NCBI RefSeq assembly: GCF_000621205.1
Contig: NZ_JHYY01000036.1
Location: 21,034-85,033 of the forward strand
Reading direction: 5' to 3'
DNA: 64,000 nt
Origin: Halotalea alkalilenta DSM 17697
GTDB taxonomy: Bacteria > Pseudomonadota > Gammaproteobacteria > Pseudomonadales > Halomonadaceae
The notes beneath the pieces were generated by a model. That model was not told the origin of the DNA. It saw only the letters and a list, made by a program, of their open reading frames with translations, and searched no databases. Positions 9,336 through 18,969 of this stretch are shown here, piece by piece (the stretch's first letter is position 1; each line of letters opens with the position of its first letter). The translations under genes and the position numbers were made by a program.

Positions 9336-10067
9336 ATGGCTGGAGAAACCCCTAGGTTGAAGACGAAAGGGGTCGAGGCGGTGGACAAAGCACTGCGGAT
9401 CCTGTCGCTTTTCGACAGCCGCACGTCGATTCTTTCCCTGCACGAGATCAGCGGTCGCAGCGGGCTGGTGAAGAGTTCGGCGCTGCGCCTTCTGGTCTCG
9501 CTGCGCGATGCCGGGTTCGTTGCGATGATGCCCGACAAGCGCTACACCGTGGGCGCCGAGGCGTTTCGCATCAGCTGTGCCTATCGGCAGAACCTCGGCC
9601 TCGAGGAGTTGATCCGCCCGGCGCTGAGGCAGCTGGTATCGGCGACCGGGGAAAGCGGCTCCTTTTTCCGGCGCGAAGGGCACCGGCGTATCTGCCTGTT
9701 TCGCGAAGACACCGACCAGCTGCTGCGCGAGCACGTGGCCGAGGGCGACGCGGTGGAGGTCAATAAGGGCGCGGCGGGCCACGTCTTCGAGGAGTTCGAG
9801 AACGAGGACGGCGACCGGCCCGCCGACACCGATCGCCTGCTGGCGCTGCCGATCGTTTCCCTGGGGGAGCGGGGGCCTGGGATCGCGGGTATCTCCGCGC
9901 CGGTCTTCGCATTGGACCAGGGGCTGATCGGTGCCCTGGCGCTGTCGGGGCCGCGCACCCGCTTCACCGAGGCGCGAATCGAGCAGATGAAGCCCTTGGT
10001 GGTGCAGAGTGCACGGGAGGTGAGCAAGGCGCTGCGCTCCCCGTTCTATGACCTGCTCGATGGCTGA
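9336..10067 (+). CDS. IclR-family transcriptional regulator
   Basis: 243 residues. The N-terminal winged helix-turn-helix is at about 10-75 (AVDKALRILSLFD, then LSLHEISGRSGLVKSSALRLLVSL), followed by the IclR effector-binding domain (about 90-240). ATG 9336 is chosen over an in-frame GTG at 9327 because GGAG is eight bases before the ATG and would overlap the GTG. It is transcribed away from the pot-type operon and FAD oxidase and is the best candidate for their regulator. The effector domain ends SAREVSKALRSPFYDLLDG. Confidence 0.9.
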   Translation: MAGETPRLKTKGVEAVDKALRILSLFDSRTSILSLHEISGRSGLVKSSALRLLVSLRDAGFVAMMPDKRYTVGAEAFRISCAYRQNLGLEELIRPALRQLVSATGESGSFFRREGHRRICLFREDTDQLLREHVAEGDAVEVNKGAAGHVFEEFENEDGDRPADTDRLLALPIVSLGERGPGIAGISAPVFALDQGLIGALALSGPRTRFTEARIEQMKPLVVQSAREVSKALRSPFYDLLDG

Positions 10068-10166
10068 AACGATCCGGATCCGACCAACGCCATGCCGCTC
10101 GATCCCTCGACTGGCGCCCTTCATTGCCAAGCCGATACTCGGCCTTGGCGCGTATGGGCGCCGCTC

Positions 10167-10198
10167 GGCACGAACGGGCTTGTTGGCCCGTTCGTGCC
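10167..10198. terminator. 13-bp perfect hairpin between convergent genes
   Basis: GGCACGAACGGGC (10167-10179) pairs perfectly with GCCCGTTCGTGCC (10186-10198) around a 6-base loop. It lies between two convergent IclR genes, 100 bases after one stop and 54 bases before the other. There is no T-run on either side, so it may act as a bidirectional RNA-end hairpin rather than a canonical intrinsic terminator. Confidence 0.6.
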
Positions 10199-10251
10199 CC
10201 TCGATGCGCTTCGCTCATCCATGTTTCAGATGTCGGGATGGAAGAACTGGA

Positions 10252-11022
10252 TCAAGGCGTTCTGGCTGCGCCGTTCAGCGGTCCTCTGCCCAAGCTCTCG
10301 GAGATCGCGCTCGCCGCGTCGAGAACCAGCTGGGTATAGGCCTTGCGGATCTTCGGCGTCAGCCGCTCCAGCGGGCCCGATATGCCGATCGCCGCGCAGG
10401 CGGTCTGCGTGGCGTTGAATACCGGGGCGGCGACGCCGCCGACGCCCTGGTTCCATTCGCCCCGGTTGGTGCTGAAGCCCTGCCGACGGATGCGCGCCAG
10501 CTCGGCCTTAAGCTGCTCCAGGGTCAGCAGGGTCTTGTCGGTATGGGGCTTGAACTGGATGCCGAGAGATTCGACTTCCGCATCCGGCAGGGTCGAAAGC
10601 AGCGCCTTACCGGTAGCGGTGCAGTAGGCCGGTGCGCGTCCGCCGATCCGGGTGAAGGTGCCGATCGGATGCGCGCAGTTGACCTTGTCGACGTAGATCA
10701 CGTCGGTGCCTTCGCGCACCGACAGATGCACGGTCTCCTGGGTCAGCCTGTTCAGCTCCAGCAAGTGAGGGCGGGCGATGGGCTTGATGTCGGTACGGTT
10801 CCATACCTGGGTGCCCAGCTGCCACATCTTGAAGGTGCAGGCATAGCGGAGGCTATCTTCGTCCTGGTAGGCGAAGCCGCAGTGGATCAGCGCCTGCAGC
10901 AGGCGGTGCACATTGCTCTTGGTCAGCCCCAGCTCGTTGGCGAGTTCGGTGATCCCGCGCGGCTCGTCGTGATTGGCCAGCGTCTCGAGCAGGGCAAGAC
11001 CTTTCAGGAAAACCTTGTCCAT
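10252..11022 (-). CDS. IclR-family transcriptional regulator
   Basis: 256 residues. The N-terminal helix-turn-helix is GITELANELGLTKSNVHRLLQAL (about 24-46) and the domain begins FLKGLALLETLANHDEPRG. The effector domain includes VNCAHPIGTFTRIGGRAPAYCTATGKALLSTLP, very typical of IclR. It follows the molybdenum reductase gene on the same strand after 68 bases and may be cotranscribed with it. It is well placed to regulate both that gene and the divergent catabolic operon starting at 13696. Confidence 0.92.
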   Translation of the reverse strand: MDKVFLKGLALLETLANHDEPRGITELANELGLTKSNVHRLLQALIHCGFAYQDEDSLRYACTFKMWQLGTQVWNRTDIKPIARPHLLELNRLTQETVHLSVREGTDVIYVDKVNCAHPIGTFTRIGGRAPAYCTATGKALLSTLPDAEVESLGIQFKPHTDKTLLTLEQLKAELARIRRQGFSTNRGEWNQGVGGVAAPVFNATQTACAAIGISGPLERLTPKIRKAYTQLVLDAASAISESLGRGPLNGAARTP

Positions 11023-11090
11023 GAACCTTGCATCCCAGTTGTCTTGAGCATGGGCATCGAGCGTTCGTCCAGGCTATCGAGCCGCGCAGG

Positions 11091-13418
11091 CTATTGGGGT
11101 TCGGTGAAGTTTTCAATCCCTCGCGGTGGAAGATGCGCGCTGAGCTCAGGCGTTGGCGCGAGGAATGCCTCGATCTGCACCAGGCAGCTCTGCGCGCTGC
11201 AGCCTTGGGAGAAGGCGGACGCCGGCAGGTCGATGGTGAGTACGTTGGGATTGCCGTGCTTCTCGAGCGACCCCTCGGCCGACCAGGTGGTCGGGTCGAA
11301 CCAGGCGCCGGTGGAGAGCTTGGCCACGCCGCGGCGGATCGCATCCGTCACCACCGCGCCGGCGAGACAGCTGCCGCGATCGTTGAATACCCGCACCAGG
11401 CTGGCGTCGACGATACCGCGCTCGGCGGCATCGTCCGGATGGAGCCAGATGGGCTCGCGCCCGCTGATCTTGCTATCGAGGCTGTTGGGGCTGTGGTCGA
11501 GCTGGCTGTGCAGGCGGGTCGCCGGTTGGTCGGTGATCAGATGCAGCGGATAGCGTTCGGCCACCGGGCTGCCGAGATACTCCTCGGGCGGCAGCCAGCA
11601 GGGATGGCCGGGGCAGTCGGCATAGCCGTATCCGGCGATGCGCTGGCTGAAGATCTCGATCCTGCCGGAGGGGGTCTCGAGCGCGTTTGCCCGAGGGTCG
11701 TCACGGAACCCGGCGAGCATGACCACAGGCTCCCCGGTCTGGGGGAGCTCGATGATCCCGGTGTCCCAGAAGGTATCGAAGTCGGGCAGTTCGATGTCGT
11801 CGTCGACGAGCTGCCGGCGCCAGTTTTCATAAAGGTGCCTGAGCCATTGATCGGCGCTCCGGCCCTCGCAAAAAGCGTCCGCGACTCCCAGGCGCTCGGC
11901 CAGGGCGCTGAAGATCGCGTAGTCATCGCGCGCTTCGCCGAACACCGGCTGGGCTCGCTTCATCGCGGCGATGCAGGGTTCGCGGGTGGCATGGAAGATG
12001 TCGTTGCGCTCCATCGGAGAGGTCGCCGGGAAGATGATGTCGGCGGCCTTGGCCAGCGGCGTCCAGTAGATCTCGTTGACGATGATGGTCTCCGGCTTCT
12101 GCCAGGCACGCATCAGGCGGTTGAGATCCTGGTGATGGTGAAAAGGATTGCCGCCGGCCCAGTAGATCAGCCGGATGTCGGGATAACGGTGGTCTTCACC
12201 CCGGTAGGAGAAGCTCCCGCCAGGGTGCAGCAGCATGTCGGCGATACGCGCCACCGGGATGAAGCCACCGACCGGGTTGTGGCCCTGGGCGAGTGTCGGC
12301 CCCTTGATCCTGCGGTGCGGGCTGCCCATCAGGTTCTCAGCGCCGTAGCAGACGCCGAAGCCACCCCCGGGCAGGCCGATCTGGCCGATCATCGAGGCCA
12401 GTGCGATCAGCGCCCAGAACGGCTGCTCGCCGTGGTGCGCGCGCTGCAGCGACCAAGCCATGTTGATCATGCTGCGGGTGGCGTAGAGATCCCGAGCGAG
12501 CTGGCGGATATCCCCGGCTGGCAGGCCAGTGATCGTTGCGGCCCAGTCGGCGGTCTTGGCCTCACCGTCGCGGGTACCGTCGAGATAGTCACGGAACACC
12601 TCGAAGCCGACGCAGTAGCGCTCGAGGAAATCGCGATCGTAGAGCTCCTCGGCCAGCAGCGTATGGCACATGCCGAGAATCAGCGCGGTGTCGGTATTCG
12701 GCCTGATCGGCCACCACTCGAAATCGGCGCCGGTGTCGAGATCGCTGCGTACCGGGCTGACGTTGACGAAACGTACGCCTGCCTCCGCCATGGCGCGCAG
12801 GCCGCCCGGGATCCGATGAGCGGAAGTTCCACCGGCGCTGATCTGGGCGTTCTTCGCCGGTACTCCGCCGAAGGTCAGAAACAGCCTGGTGTGGGCCGCC
12901 ATGGTCGCCCAGTCGGTGTGCTCGGACATCAGCCGGTCCATCGGCGCCACCAGATAGGGCATCAACGCCCTCGCCGCACCGAGGCTGTAGGAGTCCATGT
13001 GACGCACGTAGCCGCCAATGGTGTTGAGGAAGCGATGGACCTGGCTCTGCGCATGGTGGAAGCGCCCGGCGCTGGACCAGCCGTAGGAGCCTCCGAAGAT
13101 CGCCTCGTTGCCGAAGGTCTCACGCACCCGGTCGAGCTCGGAGGCGGCCAGATCCAGTGCCTCGTCCCATTCCACTTCGACGAAAGCGTCCTGGCCGCGG
13201 AAGCCATCGTCGCGGCCGCCGCGCTTGGCCTCGAGCCAGCCCCGGCGGATCGCTGGCCTGCGGATACGCGCGCGGGACAAGGTAGGGTCGGCTGCGTGAA
13301 GGCCGATGGGAGAGGGGGCAGGATCGCGGTGGAAAGGGCGCACCCTCAACCCATCGGTCATGGCGTTTTCCACCTCGTACAGACCCCAGTGAAACGCCAT
13401 GTAGCTTGTGGACGACAT
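11091..13418 (-). CDS. Molybdopterin oxidoreductase, BisC/TorA/DMSO-reductase type
   Basis: 775 residues, the length of cytoplasmic biotin sulfoxide reductase. There is no Tat leader or N-terminal Fe-S motif, so it should be cytosolic and cluster-free. The block GSYGWSSAGRFHHAQSQVHRF (about residues 109-129) carries the molybdenum-ligand serine region of the BisC/TorA/DmsA subgroup. Further family blocks are FGGVPAKN, the pterin loop WAGGNPFHHHQDLNRL, and a C-terminal molydop-binding domain (PLHLITDQPATRLHSQLD). Candidate substrates are sulfoxides or N-oxides (biotin or methionine sulfoxide, TMAO). It is divergent from the hydantoinase/lactamase-like operon, which raises the idea that it reduces an N- or S-oxide of the same substrate; that link is inference. 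Confidence 0.88.
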   Translation of the reverse strand: MSSTSYMAFHWGLYEVENAMTDGLRVRPFHRDPAPSPIGLHAADPTLSRARIRRPAIRRGWLEAKRGGRDDGFRGQDAFVEVEWDEALDLAASELDRVRETFGNEAIFGGSYGWSSAGRFHHAQSQVHRFLNTIGGYVRHMDSYSLGAARALMPYLVAPMDRLMSEHTDWATMAAHTRLFLTFGGVPAKNAQISAGGTSAHRIPGGLRAMAEAGVRFVNVSPVRSDLDTGADFEWWPIRPNTDTALILGMCHTLLAEELYDRDFLERYCVGFEVFRDYLDGTRDGEAKTADWAATITGLPAGDIRQLARDLYATRSMINMAWSLQRAHHGEQPFWALIALASMIGQIGLPGGGFGVCYGAENLMGSPHRRIKGPTLAQGHNPVGGFIPVARIADMLLHPGGSFSYRGEDHRYPDIRLIYWAGGNPFHHHQDLNRLMRAWQKPETIIVNEIYWTPLAKAADIIFPATSPMERNDIFHATREPCIAAMKRAQPVFGEARDDYAIFSALAERLGVADAFCEGRSADQWLRHLYENWRRQLVDDDIELPDFDTFWDTGIIELPQTGEPVVMLAGFRDDPRANALETPSGRIEIFSQRIAGYGYADCPGHPCWLPPEEYLGSPVAERYPLHLITDQPATRLHSQLDHSPNSLDSKISGREPIWLHPDDAAERGIVDASLVRVFNDRGSCLAGAVVTDAIRRGVAKLSTGAWFDPTTWSAEGSLEKHGNPNVLTIDLPASAFSQGCSAQSCLVQIEAFLAPTPELSAHLPPRGIENFTEPQ

Positions 13419-13583
13419 GATCCTGCCCCTTTTTATTTGAAACCTGGTTCCACGTTATCCAGCGATGAAGTCCAAGACAAGAGGGCAGGGGAAAAACAAG
13501 ATGCGCCAAAATCGTGCTAACACTGCGTTTTTTGCACATTAATCGGGCGTCGATTGAATTGGAGAAAAGTAGCCTGGAAGTGC

Positions 13584-13626
13584 TTGACGCCTTACTTCGC
13601 CATCTCTTAATTTGAAAACACGTTTC
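13584..13626 (+). promoter_or_regulatory. Candidate promoter and operator of the catabolic operon
   Basis: TTGACG at 13584-13589, a 17-base spacer, and TTAATT at 13607-13612 form a good sigma-70 match pointing at the aldehyde dehydrogenase gene. The partly palindromic GAAAACACGTTTC sits at 13614-13626, just after the -10 where a repressor would block. A second GAAAC/GTTCC-type dyad, TGAAACCTGGTTCCA, lies at 13438-13452 near the divergent reductase start, and TTTGGAAC at 13631-13638. The remaining bases of 13419-13695 hold no gene. Similar half-sites on both sides suggest one regulator, perhaps the neighbouring IclR protein. Confidence 0.5.
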
Positions 13627-13695
13627 TATATTTGGAACACATTGATCCGCTTCGAATGACTCGAAGCGGCCGCCGATGAAGAGGAAATCTCCGTC

Positions 13696-15198
13696 ATGCC
13701 CAGTGACTCGACCTCTGCCGATCTCCTTCCACGCTATGGCCTGTTCATCGACGGTGAGGAGCGCCCGTCACTGGATGATGCTTGGTTCAGCTCGGACAAC
13801 CCCTTCGATGGCAAGCCGTGGGCAAGAGTCGCGCGCGGCGGCGCGGCGGATGTCGAGCTTGCCGTGCAGGCCGCGCATCGTGCCCACAGCGAGGGCGCCT
13901 GGCCTGCGATGAGCGCCACCGAGCGGGGACGGTGCCTAATGCGTCTGGCCGACCTGATCGTCGAGCACGCGGCGCGAATCGCCGAGATCGAGATGCGCGA
14001 CAACGGCAAGCTGGCCACCGAGGTGACCGGCCAGGTGCGCTATACCGCCGAGTACTACCGCTACTACGGCGGCCTGGCGGACAAGGTGGAGAGCTCGGTC
14101 ATCCCCACCGACAAGAAAGGGGTGTTCGCCTACACCCGATACGAGTCCAAGGGAGTGGTTGCAATCATCACGCCATGGAACTCGCCGCTGTCGCTCACCA
14201 CCTGGAAATTGGCCCCTGCGCTGGCTGCTGGCTGCACGGTGGTGATCAAGCCTTCCGAGTTCACCTCGGCGTCGATGATCGAGTTCGCCAAGCTGTTCGA
14301 GCTGGCGGGGTTCCCAAAAGGGGTCGTCAACGTCGTCTGTGGCTTCGGTGAGGAGGTCGGTGAGCCGCTGGTGACCCATCCGCTGGTCTCGCACATCGGT
14401 TTCACCGGCGGTGACGCCGCGGGGCGGCGGATCTACGAGTTGGCGGCGAAACAGCTGAAGACCGTTACCCTCGAGTTGGGCGGCAAGTCGCCGAACATCG
14501 TGTTCGACGACGCCGACCTCGATCAGGCGGTCAAGGGCGTGGTGTCGGGCATCTTCGCGGCCTCCGGGCAGACCTGCCTGGCCGGTTCGCGCCTTTTGGT
14601 GCAGCGCTCGATCCATGACCAACTGGTCGAGCGTCTGGTGGCGTTCGTCGCCGATGCGGTGCTGGGCGATCCGACCCAGGAGGGCACCCAGGTCGGCCCG
14701 ATCGCCACGCCCGGTCAGTTCCGCAAGATCCTCGACTACATCGAGATCGCCAAGGCGGAGGGCGCGGTCTGCGCGCTGGGCGGCAGGTCCCGCCCGGAGC
14801 TGGGCGCCGGGCGCTTCGTCGAGCCGACCATCTTCACCCACGTGCGCAACGACATGCGTATCGCCCAGGAGGAGGTCTTCGGCCCGGTGCTGGTGGTGAT
14901 GCCGTTCGAGGATGCCGACGACGCCCTGCGCATCGCCAACGACACCGCCTATGGCCTGGCGGCCGGGGTCTGGACCCGGGACCTGCACCGTACGCTGTAC
15001 ATGGTCGAGCGGCTGAAGGCCGGCACCGTGTGGGTCAACAACTATCGCGCCACCAGTTTCACCTCGCCTTTCGGCGGCTACAAAGGCTCCGGCGTCGGGC
15101 GCGAGTCGGGCATCCAGGCCATCCATGAGTTCGTGGAAACCAAGTGCGTATGGATCTCGAGCGACCTGCAGGTCGCCAATCCCTTCGTGCGCCGCTGA
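13696..15198 (+). CDS. NAD(P)-dependent aldehyde dehydrogenase
   Basis: 500 residues, the normal ALDH length. Asn162 is in TPWNSP, the general base Glu260 in LELGGKSPN and the nucleophile Cys294 in GQTCLAGS. The coenzyme loop reads GFTGGDAAGRR, with Gly239 where many members have Ser. It oxidises an aldehyde to the acid. As first gene of an operon that also contains a GABA-type transaminase, it likely takes the semialdehyde that enzyme makes. GAGGA lies about ten bases before the ATG. 15 bases separate it from hyuA. Confidence 0.93.
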   Translation: MPSDSTSADLLPRYGLFIDGEERPSLDDAWFSSDNPFDGKPWARVARGGAADVELAVQAAHRAHSEGAWPAMSATERGRCLMRLADLIVEHAARIAEIEMRDNGKLATEVTGQVRYTAEYYRYYGGLADKVESSVIPTDKKGVFAYTRYESKGVVAIITPWNSPLSLTTWKLAPALAAGCTVVIKPSEFTSASMIEFAKLFELAGFPKGVVNVVCGFGEEVGEPLVTHPLVSHIGFTGGDAAGRRIYELAAKQLKTVTLELGGKSPNIVFDDADLDQAVKGVVSGIFAASGQTCLAGSRLLVQRSIHDQLVERLVAFVADAVLGDPTQEGTQVGPIATPGQFRKILDYIEIAKAEGAVCALGGRSRPELGAGRFVEPTIFTHVRNDMRIAQEEVFGPVLVVMPFEDADDALRIANDTAYGLAAGVWTRDLHRTLYMVERLKAGTVWVNNYRATSFTSPFGGYKGSGVGRESGIQAIHEFVETKCVWISSDLQVANPFVRR

Positions 15199-15213
15199 GC
15201 AGGTGTCCCGGGC

Positions 15214-17289
15214 ATGTACAGAGTCACTTTCGATATCGGCGGGACCTTCACGGACTTCGTCCTGGAGCATGCCGACACCGGGGAGCGGCGCTTCGCCAAG
15301 GTGCTGTCCACCCACCATGAGCCCTCCAAGGCGGTGCTGCAGGGGATCAGGACCCTGCTGGACGAGGCCGGTATCGAGGCGGGCCAGGTCGAGGCCGTGC
15401 TGCACGCGACCACCGTCGCCACCAATGCGATCATCGAGCGCAAGGGCAGCCGCACGGCGTTGCTGACCACGCGAGGGTTTCGCGATGTGCTGCTGCTCGG
15501 CCGGCAGAAGCGCTACGAGACCTTCGACCTGCATCTCGACAAGCCGAAGCCCTTGATCGCGCGCCGCGACATCCATGAAGTGAGCGAGCGGGTGCTGTTC
15601 GACGGCAGCGTCGAGCAGCCGCTCGACATCGCCGAGCTCGACACGCTGCTGGAGGCGCTGCAGGCGGCGGGTTATCTCTCCGTCGCCGTCTGTCTGCTGC
15701 ACGCCTACGTCAATCCCGTTCACGAGCGAGCGATCGCGCGCCGGATCGCCGAGCGTGGATCGAAGATGTCGGTGACGCTCTCCTCGGTCATCTCACCGCG
15801 TATCCGCGAGTACGAGCGTACCAGCACCACCGTGGCGGATGCCTACATCAAGCCGATCGTGCGGCGCTACGTGGACGAGCTTGGCGCCAAGCTGCGCGAT
15901 GCCGGGATCGCGGCGCCACTGGCGATCATTCAGTCGAATGGGGGACTGATCACCCCGCAGCTGGCGATCGACAAGCCGATCAACATCGTCGAGTCCGGGC
16001 CGGCGGCGGGTGTGCTGATGTGCGCGGCGATCGGCAAGCAGGAGGACGCCGACCATGTGCTGTCTTTCGACATGGGCGGCACCACCGCCAAGCTCGGTGC
16101 GATCGAGCGTGGCGAACCGGCGATTCTCTCCACCTTCGAGGTGGATCAGCTGCGCTACAAGCCCGGCAGCGGACTGCCGCTGAACATCTCCGCCATCGAG
16201 CTGCTGGAGATAGGCGCCGGCGGCGGCAGCATCGCCCATCTCGACATGGGCCTGCTCAAGATCGGGCCCGAGAGCGCGGGTTCCAGCCCAGGCCCGATCT
16301 GCTATGGCAACGGCGGCGAGCTGCCGACGGTGACCGACGCCAACCTGACCCTGGGCTATCTCGACCCGGGCTTTTTCAACGGTGGCGCCATGGCGCTGCA
16401 GGATCAGCGGGCGGCCGAGGGCATTCGCCGGCACATCGCTAAGCCTTTGGGCGTGGGCGTCGAGCAGGCGGCCTGGGGCATCCATACCCTGGCCAATGCG
16501 AACATGGAACGGGCGACCCGCATCGTATCGGTCGAGCGCGGCCGTGACCCACGCCAGTACACCATGGTCGCCTTCGGCGGTGCCGGCCCGCTGCATGCGG
16601 TGCGCCTGGCGATGGCGGTGGGCATCCCGCGGGTGATCGTACCGGTCGGCGCGGGCGTTGGTTCGGCGATCGGCCTGCTGGTGGCCGAGCCACGTCTCGA
16701 CTATTCGATCAGCAAGCCGCTGATCCTGGCCGACGGCGTCCGGGAGGCGGTCGCGGCGCTGCTGGAGAACCTGCGCGCTCAGGCGGTGGACGATATCCGC
16801 AAGCTGGCGCGCGCGGATCTGGAGCATCGCTACTTCGTCAATGCCCGCTACCTCGGCCAGGGCTCCGAACTGCGGGTGGCGGTAGCGATCTCGGCCGATA
16901 GCGCGGCGGATCTGGCCGCCACCCGGCGCAACTTCGCCGCGGCCTACCGGCGGACCTACGGCTACGACGAGGGCGATGCGCCGGTCGAGGCTACCGACTG
17001 GCACCTGACGGTGACCCGAGACGGCCGCACGGCCGCGCGCGCGCAGGCACAGCTTCGCACCGAAAGCATCGTGCACGGCCGCAGGGCCTACTTTCCCGAA
17101 TCCGGCGGCTACATCGACACCCCGGTGTTCAGGCGCTCGGCGCTGCGTACCGGTCAGCGCGTGGAGGGGCCGGCGATCATTGAGGAGGCCGAATCCACCA
17201 CCGTGCTGCCGCCTGGCACCACGGCTGCGCTGTCGACCGCCGGCAACCTGGTCATCGAGATCCTGGGAGGGGCGGGCGATGGCGCATAG
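15214..17289 (+). CDS. hyuA: Hydantoinase/oxoprolinase A subunit (ATP-dependent cyclic-amide hydrolase)
   Basis: 691 residues. The N-terminus FDIGGTFTDFVL is the phosphate-binding loop of the HyuA/OPLAH actin-like fold. LHATTVATNAIIERKG, then the central SFDMGGTTAKLG and ESGPAAGVL, and the C-terminal segment are all diagnostic. The family opens hydantoins, 5-oxoproline or lactams with ATP and works with the B subunit, which follows with an 11-base overlap. Ends in TAG 17287-17289. Known relatives include N-methylhydantoinase and the OplAB lactam hydrolases; which ring is opened cannot be decided here. Confidence 0.92.
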   Translation: MYRVTFDIGGTFTDFVLEHADTGERRFAKVLSTHHEPSKAVLQGIRTLLDEAGIEAGQVEAVLHATTVATNAIIERKGSRTALLTTRGFRDVLLLGRQKRYETFDLHLDKPKPLIARRDIHEVSERVLFDGSVEQPLDIAELDTLLEALQAAGYLSVAVCLLHAYVNPVHERAIARRIAERGSKMSVTLSSVISPRIREYERTSTTVADAYIKPIVRRYVDELGAKLRDAGIAAPLAIIQSNGGLITPQLAIDKPINIVESGPAAGVLMCAAIGKQEDADHVLSFDMGGTTAKLGAIERGEPAILSTFEVDQLRYKPGSGLPLNISAIELLEIGAGGGSIAHLDMGLLKIGPESAGSSPGPICYGNGGELPTVTDANLTLGYLDPGFFNGGAMALQDQRAAEGIRRHIAKPLGVGVEQAAWGIHTLANANMERATRIVSVERGRDPRQYTMVAFGGAGPLHAVRLAMAVGIPRVIVPVGAGVGSAIGLLVAEPRLDYSISKPLILADGVREAVAALLENLRAQAVDDIRKLARADLEHRYFVNARYLGQGSELRVAVAISADSAADLAATRRNFAAAYRRTYGYDEGDAPVEATDWHLTVTRDGRTAARAQAQLRTESIVHGRRAYFPESGGYIDTPVFRRSALRTGQRVEGPAIIEEAESTTVLPPGTTAALSTAGNLVIEILGGAGDGA

Positions 17290-18952
17290 CGCACTCGATC
17301 CGATCGCGCTGTCGCTGCTCTGGGGCAGCTTCGTCTCGGTCACCGATGAAATGGGCAGTACCTTACGCAAGACCGCGTTCTCGCAGGCGGTGCGCGAGGC
17401 CGACGACTTCTCCACCGGCATCTTCGATCGCCAAGGCCGCCTGATCGCGCAGGGCAACTTCACCCCTGGACACCTCGGTGCGATGCCTTACGTGGTACGT
17501 ACGGTGATCGACTACTACCCGTTGGAAACCTTCAAGCCCGGCGACGGCGTGCTGCTCAACGACTCGGCGATGGGCTCCGGCCACTTTCCGGACTTCTTTT
17601 TGGTCTCCCCGGTGTTCTTCGAGGGTGAGTTGGTCGGTTTCGTCTGCAACATCGCGCACCAGATCGACGTCGGCGGCGCCGCCCCGGGTTCGCAGAAGGT
17701 CATCGGCGTCACCGAGGCCTATCAGGAGGGCATTCGCATCCTTCCGGTCAAGGTGATCGTCGAGGGCGAGTTCGACCAGCAGATCATGCGCCTCATCTGC
17801 GCCAACGTGCGGATGCCCGAGCATGTCCGCGGTGATCTGAGCGCGCAGCGCAATGCCAACCACTTAGGCGTTCTGCGGGTGCAGGCGATATTCGACAAGT
17901 TCGGCGTCGAGGGCGTCGCCGCCGGCATCGAGGAGATCTTCGATCGGTCCGAGGCCAAGATGCGCGCCTTGATTCGCGAGATCCCCAATGGGGTCTACAG
18001 CTTCGAGGACTGCCTCGATAGCTACGAGATCGGCGGCGAGCCCATCCGCGTGGCGGTCGACGTGACCATCATCGATGACGAGGTGGTGGTGGATTTCTCC
18101 CGCAGCAGCGACCAGGTGCCAGCGGCGATCAACGCCTATCAGAACTTTACCCGCGCGCACGCGATGTTCGCGGTGCGGGCCTTCACCGATCCGTTCATGC
18201 CGCAAAACGACGGCTCGATACGCCCCGTCGCGGTCATCGGCCGCCAGGGCTCGTTCTTCAACCCGGTGTTCCCGGCGCCCAGCGGCGGGCGCGCGGCGAT
18301 TCAGGTGCGCATTTTCGAAGTCATCAACGGCGCGCTGGCGCCGCTGCTGAAGGACAAGGCGATGGGCGGCTTCTCGCACTGGAGCAACCCGATCATCGGC
18401 GGCATCGACGAGCGTACTGGCCACGCCTTCATCTACTACGACCTGGTGTTCGCCGGCTTCGGCGCCAGAGCCTACGCCGACGGTGTCGAAGGGCTCGCCC
18501 CGGTGATCAACTGCGCGAACATCCCCGTCGAGGTCCATGAAACCTACAACCCGATCAAGATCAACCGCCTGGAGCTGATCCAGGATTCCGGCGGCGCGGG
18601 CAAGTTCCGCGGCGGCTGCGGGCTGCGCAAGGACATCGAGATCCGTACCGCCGAGGTCCAGCTTTCGCTGCTGGGCGATCGCCACGCTCGCGCACCCTAC
18701 GGCCTGTTCGGCGCCGAGTCCGGCGCTCTGGCCGCCTCGATTCTCAATCCGGATGGCGAGGCGATCGCGCTGCATTCCAAGCAGACCTGCACCTTGAAGC
18801 GCGGCGACGTGCTCAGCCTTCGCCTCGCCGGCGGCGGCGGCTACGGCCCGGTCACCGAGCGCGACCCGGCGGCGGTGCGTCGTGACGTCAGCGACGGTTT
18901 CGTCAGTCCCGAAGCGGCACTGCGCCGCTACGGCATTCGTATCGACAGTTGA
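17279..18952 (+). CDS. hyuB: Hydantoinase/oxoprolinase B subunit
   Basis: 557 residues. The start at 17279 lies inside hyuA and has GGGAGGGGCGGG just upstream; a longer in-frame reading to 17180 lies wholly within hyuA. Conserved HyuB blocks are GSFVSVTDEMGSTLRKTAFS, QGNFTPGHLGAMP, LNDSAMGSGHFPDFFLVSPVF, and DSGGAGKFRGGCGLRKDIE. Length matches the small subunit of HyuAB and OplA-type enzymes. Forms the active hydrolase with HyuA. The overlap ensures equal synthesis. Confidence 0.92.
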   Translation: MAHSALDPIALSLLWGSFVSVTDEMGSTLRKTAFSQAVREADDFSTGIFDRQGRLIAQGNFTPGHLGAMPYVVRTVIDYYPLETFKPGDGVLLNDSAMGSGHFPDFFLVSPVFFEGELVGFVCNIAHQIDVGGAAPGSQKVIGVTEAYQEGIRILPVKVIVEGEFDQQIMRLICANVRMPEHVRGDLSAQRNANHLGVLRVQAIFDKFGVEGVAAGIEEIFDRSEAKMRALIREIPNGVYSFEDCLDSYEIGGEPIRVAVDVTIIDDEVVVDFSRSSDQVPAAINAYQNFTRAHAMFAVRAFTDPFMPQNDGSIRPVAVIGRQGSFFNPVFPAPSGGRAAIQVRIFEVINGALAPLLKDKAMGGFSHWSNPIIGGIDERTGHAFIYYDLVFAGFGARAYADGVEGLAPVINCANIPVEVHETYNPIKINRLELIQDSGGAGKFRGGCGLRKDIEIRTAEVQLSLLGDRHARAPYGLFGAESGALAASILNPDGEAIALHSKQTCTLKRGDVLSLRLAGGGGYGPVTERDPAAVRRDVSDGFVSPEAALRRYGIRIDS

Positions 18953-18969
18953 ATCAACAGGAGCAGCAG

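Noticed and set aside
11028..13520. 830-residue + strand frame opposite the molybdenum reductase
   Set aside because: High-GC shadow frame; the reverse strand gives a complete, conserved reductase.
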